64,000 nucleotides of DNA from an uncultured Pelagibacteraceae bacterium (GTDB lineage: Bacteria > Pseudomonadota > Alphaproteobacteria > Pelagibacterales > Pelagibacteraceae), in NCBI GenBank assembly GCA_902572345.1, contig CACGEW010000003.1:48177-112176 (forward strand). Direction: 5' to 3'. The notes beneath the pieces are model-generated. The model was not told the origin of the DNA. It saw only the letters and a program-made list of their open reading frames with translations, and did not search any database. Position 1 is the first letter of the stretch; every line of letters starts with the position of its first letter. Positions 62,398-64,000 of the stretch are shown here, in pieces. A program made the position numbers and the translations under genes.

Positions 62398-62856
62398 ATG
62401 ACACCATTTATAAAAAAGAAAGATATAAAAAAAGATTGGTATATCATTAATGCTCAGAACGTAGCTGTTGGTAGATTAGCTGCTTTTATATCTAAAGTAC
62501 TAAGAGGGAAAAATAAACCAACGTTTAATCCTCACATAGATAATGGAGATTTTGTAGTTGTAACAAATATCGATAAAATAAAATTTACTGGAAAAAAATT
62601 TACAAACAAAAAATACTATAAACACACTGGGCACCCTGGTGGAATAAAAGAGTCATCCCCAGCTTCACTTAAAGAAAGAAACAAAACTGAAGATATTTTA
62701 AAATTAGCTGTTAAAAGAATGCTTCCAGGTGGACCGCTCGCAAAAAAGCAACTAACTAAATTAAAAATATATAATGGTGAAAAACATCCACATGAAATTC
62801 AAAAACCAAAGATTATAGAATTCGATAAATTAAATAAGAGAAATTTAGTTAAATAA
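62398..62856 (+). CDS. rplM: 50S ribosomal protein L13
   Basis: DWYIINAQNVAVGRLAAFISKVLRGKNKPTFNPHIDNGDFVVVTN; start at 62398 preferred over 62377, which overlaps the predicted promoter. Confidence 0.96.
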   Translation: MTPFIKKKDIKKDWYIINAQNVAVGRLAAFISKVLRGKNKPTFNPHIDNGDFVVVTNIDKIKFTGKKFTNKKYYKHTGHPGGIKESSPASLKERNKTEDILKLAVKRMLPGGPLAKKQLTKLKIYNGEKHPHEIQKPKIIEFDKLNKRNLVK

Positions 62857-63296
62857 TGCAGCAAGCTAATCAAACATCTATAAAATCAAAAAAAATTAAG
62901 TTAGATTTTAAAAATAGTAAATACGCTACTGGTAGAAGAAAAAGATCAATAGCAAAAGTTTGGGTTAAAAAAGGCTCAGGAAATATTCATGTAAATGGTT
63001 TAAAAATGAATGAATATTTTAAAAGACCAGTTCATCAAATAATTGTAACAAGACCTTTAGAAATCTCAGAAGTATCAACAACCTATGATGTTAAGTGTTC
63101 AGTTAAAGGAGGAGGTTTATCTGGTCAAGCAGGAGCAATTATACTCGGTTTATCAAAGGCTTTGATTTTACATGATGAAAATTTAAAGCAAAATTTAAAA
63201 AAAGACAAACTAACTACTAGAGACTCAAGAGTTGTCGAACGTAAAAAATACGGACATAGAAAAGCACGAAGAAGCTTTCAATTTTCTAAAAGATAA
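62856..63296 (+). CDS. rpsI: 30S ribosomal protein S9
   Basis: YATGRRKRSIAKVWVKKGSGNIHVNG, RDSRVVERKKYGHRKARRSFQFSKR. Confidence 0.98.
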   Translation: MQQANQTSIKSKKIKLDFKNSKYATGRRKRSIAKVWVKKGSGNIHVNGLKMNEYFKRPVHQIIVTRPLEISEVSTTYDVKCSVKGGGLSGQAGAIILGLSKALILHDENLKQNLKKDKLTTRDSRVVERKKYGHRKARRSFQFSKR

Positions 63297-63340
63297 TCAA
63301 ATAGCTTTAACAATCATACAAGACGATGATATAAGACATT

Positions 63341-64000
63341 ATGTCTGTATTAAAAAAAATAAAGATAGCCGTAATAGGTGCTACTGGATACACTGGGCTA
63401 GATTTAATATTATTATTGTCAAAGCATCCAAGAGTAAAAATCTCTTATTTGTGTGCAACTCAAAGTATTGGAAAAAAAATAAATTCTTTTGATAATAGAA
63501 TAAAAGGAAAATTACCAATAATAAGCTCTGTAAGTAATATAAAATGGAATACTATTGATCTAGTTTTTCTATCACTTCCTAATGGTGAAGCTCAAAAACT
63601 AATTAAGAAAAATTATTTAATAAATAAAAATATTAAGTTTATTGATTTATCTGCTGATTTTAGAATTTTAAATTCTAGCTTATATACTAAGAATTACAAA
63701 ATTAAGCACAAAGCTAAAAATTTATTAAAATATTCTTTATATTCAATTCCTGAATTCACAAATAAGAATATTAAAAAATATAGAATAATTTCTAATCCAG
63801 GATGCTATTCAACTTCGATACAATTGCCTCTTATTCCAATAATTAAAAATGAATTAATAAAGACAAATGAAATTACGATTGACTCTAAATCAGGTTATTC
63901 AGGAGCGGGTAAAAATTTAAAAAAAAAATTTTCACATAAAAATTTATTTTCTTCGATATACGCTTATGGTATAAAAAATCACAGACATATTTGCGAAATA
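63341..64000 (+). CDS. argC: N-acetyl-gamma-glutamyl-phosphate reductase, 5' part (runs off window; not in ORF track)
   Basis: Read from sequence: MSVLKKIKIAVIGATGYTGLDLILLLSKHP...DLVFLSLPNGEAQKL...IISNPGCYSTSIQLPLIP...SGYSGAGKN. Confidence 0.93.
   Translation, partial: MSVLKKIKIAVIGATGYTGLDLILLLSKHPRVKISYLCATQSIGKKINSFDNRIKGKLPIISSVSNIKWNTIDLVFLSLPNGEAQKLIKKNYLINKNIKFIDLSADFRILNSSLYTKNYKIKHKAKNLLKYSLYSIPEFTNKNIKKYRIISNPGCYSTSIQLPLIPIIKNELIKTNEITIDSKSGYSGAGKNLKKKFSHKNLFSSIYAYGIKNHRHICEI

Noticed and set aside
63232-63492. 86-aa ORF at end of rpsI
   Set aside because: Out of frame with rpsI and argC, which explain this region
1-64000. CRISPR array, toxin-antitoxin or restriction-modification system
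   Set aside because: No regularly spaced repeats or recognisable defence genes were seen by eye

Overview
The window is a compact, very AT-rich alphaproteobacterial chromosome segment. Gene content and order look like the SAR11/Pelagibacter lineage (assigned by inference, no database search). It opens with the 3' end of fusA and a long ribosomal-protein operon (rpsJ to rplQ, with secY, adk and rpoA). Housekeeping clusters follow: lipB, mgtE, panC, galU-ugd, topA, plsY, pyrC-pyrB, ruvX, gatCAB, dapA-smpB-folK-spoT-pyrE-pdxJ-acpS-lepB-rnc-recO, hemB, rpiB-glyA-nrdR-rib genes-nusB, hppA, rpmF-plsX-ihfA-merR-rpmG, ctaA, rplM-rpsI and a partial argC. The most accessory-like part is about 31.6-38.8 kb: a MATE exporter, an amino-acid ABC permease and binding protein with no ATPase gene, umuDC behind an apparent LexA box, a TPP riboswitch fused to a sodium:solute symporter (ThiV-like), rarD and a tRNA-Ser(GCU). 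Main points for a second look: the GAAC-N7-GAAC SOS operator upstream of umuD; the very compact TPP riboswitch; an orphan secreted 423-aa protein after galU-ugd; a RibBX-type protein with a degenerate GTP cyclohydrolase II domain; an atypical NrdR zinc ribbon; several genes missing from their usual neighbourhoods (tuf, rpmD, era, rpoZ, fabH); and overlapping or abutting divergent and convergent gene ends. I did not see a CRISPR array, prophage, transposon or rRNA operon. No clearly new multi-gene system is evident.
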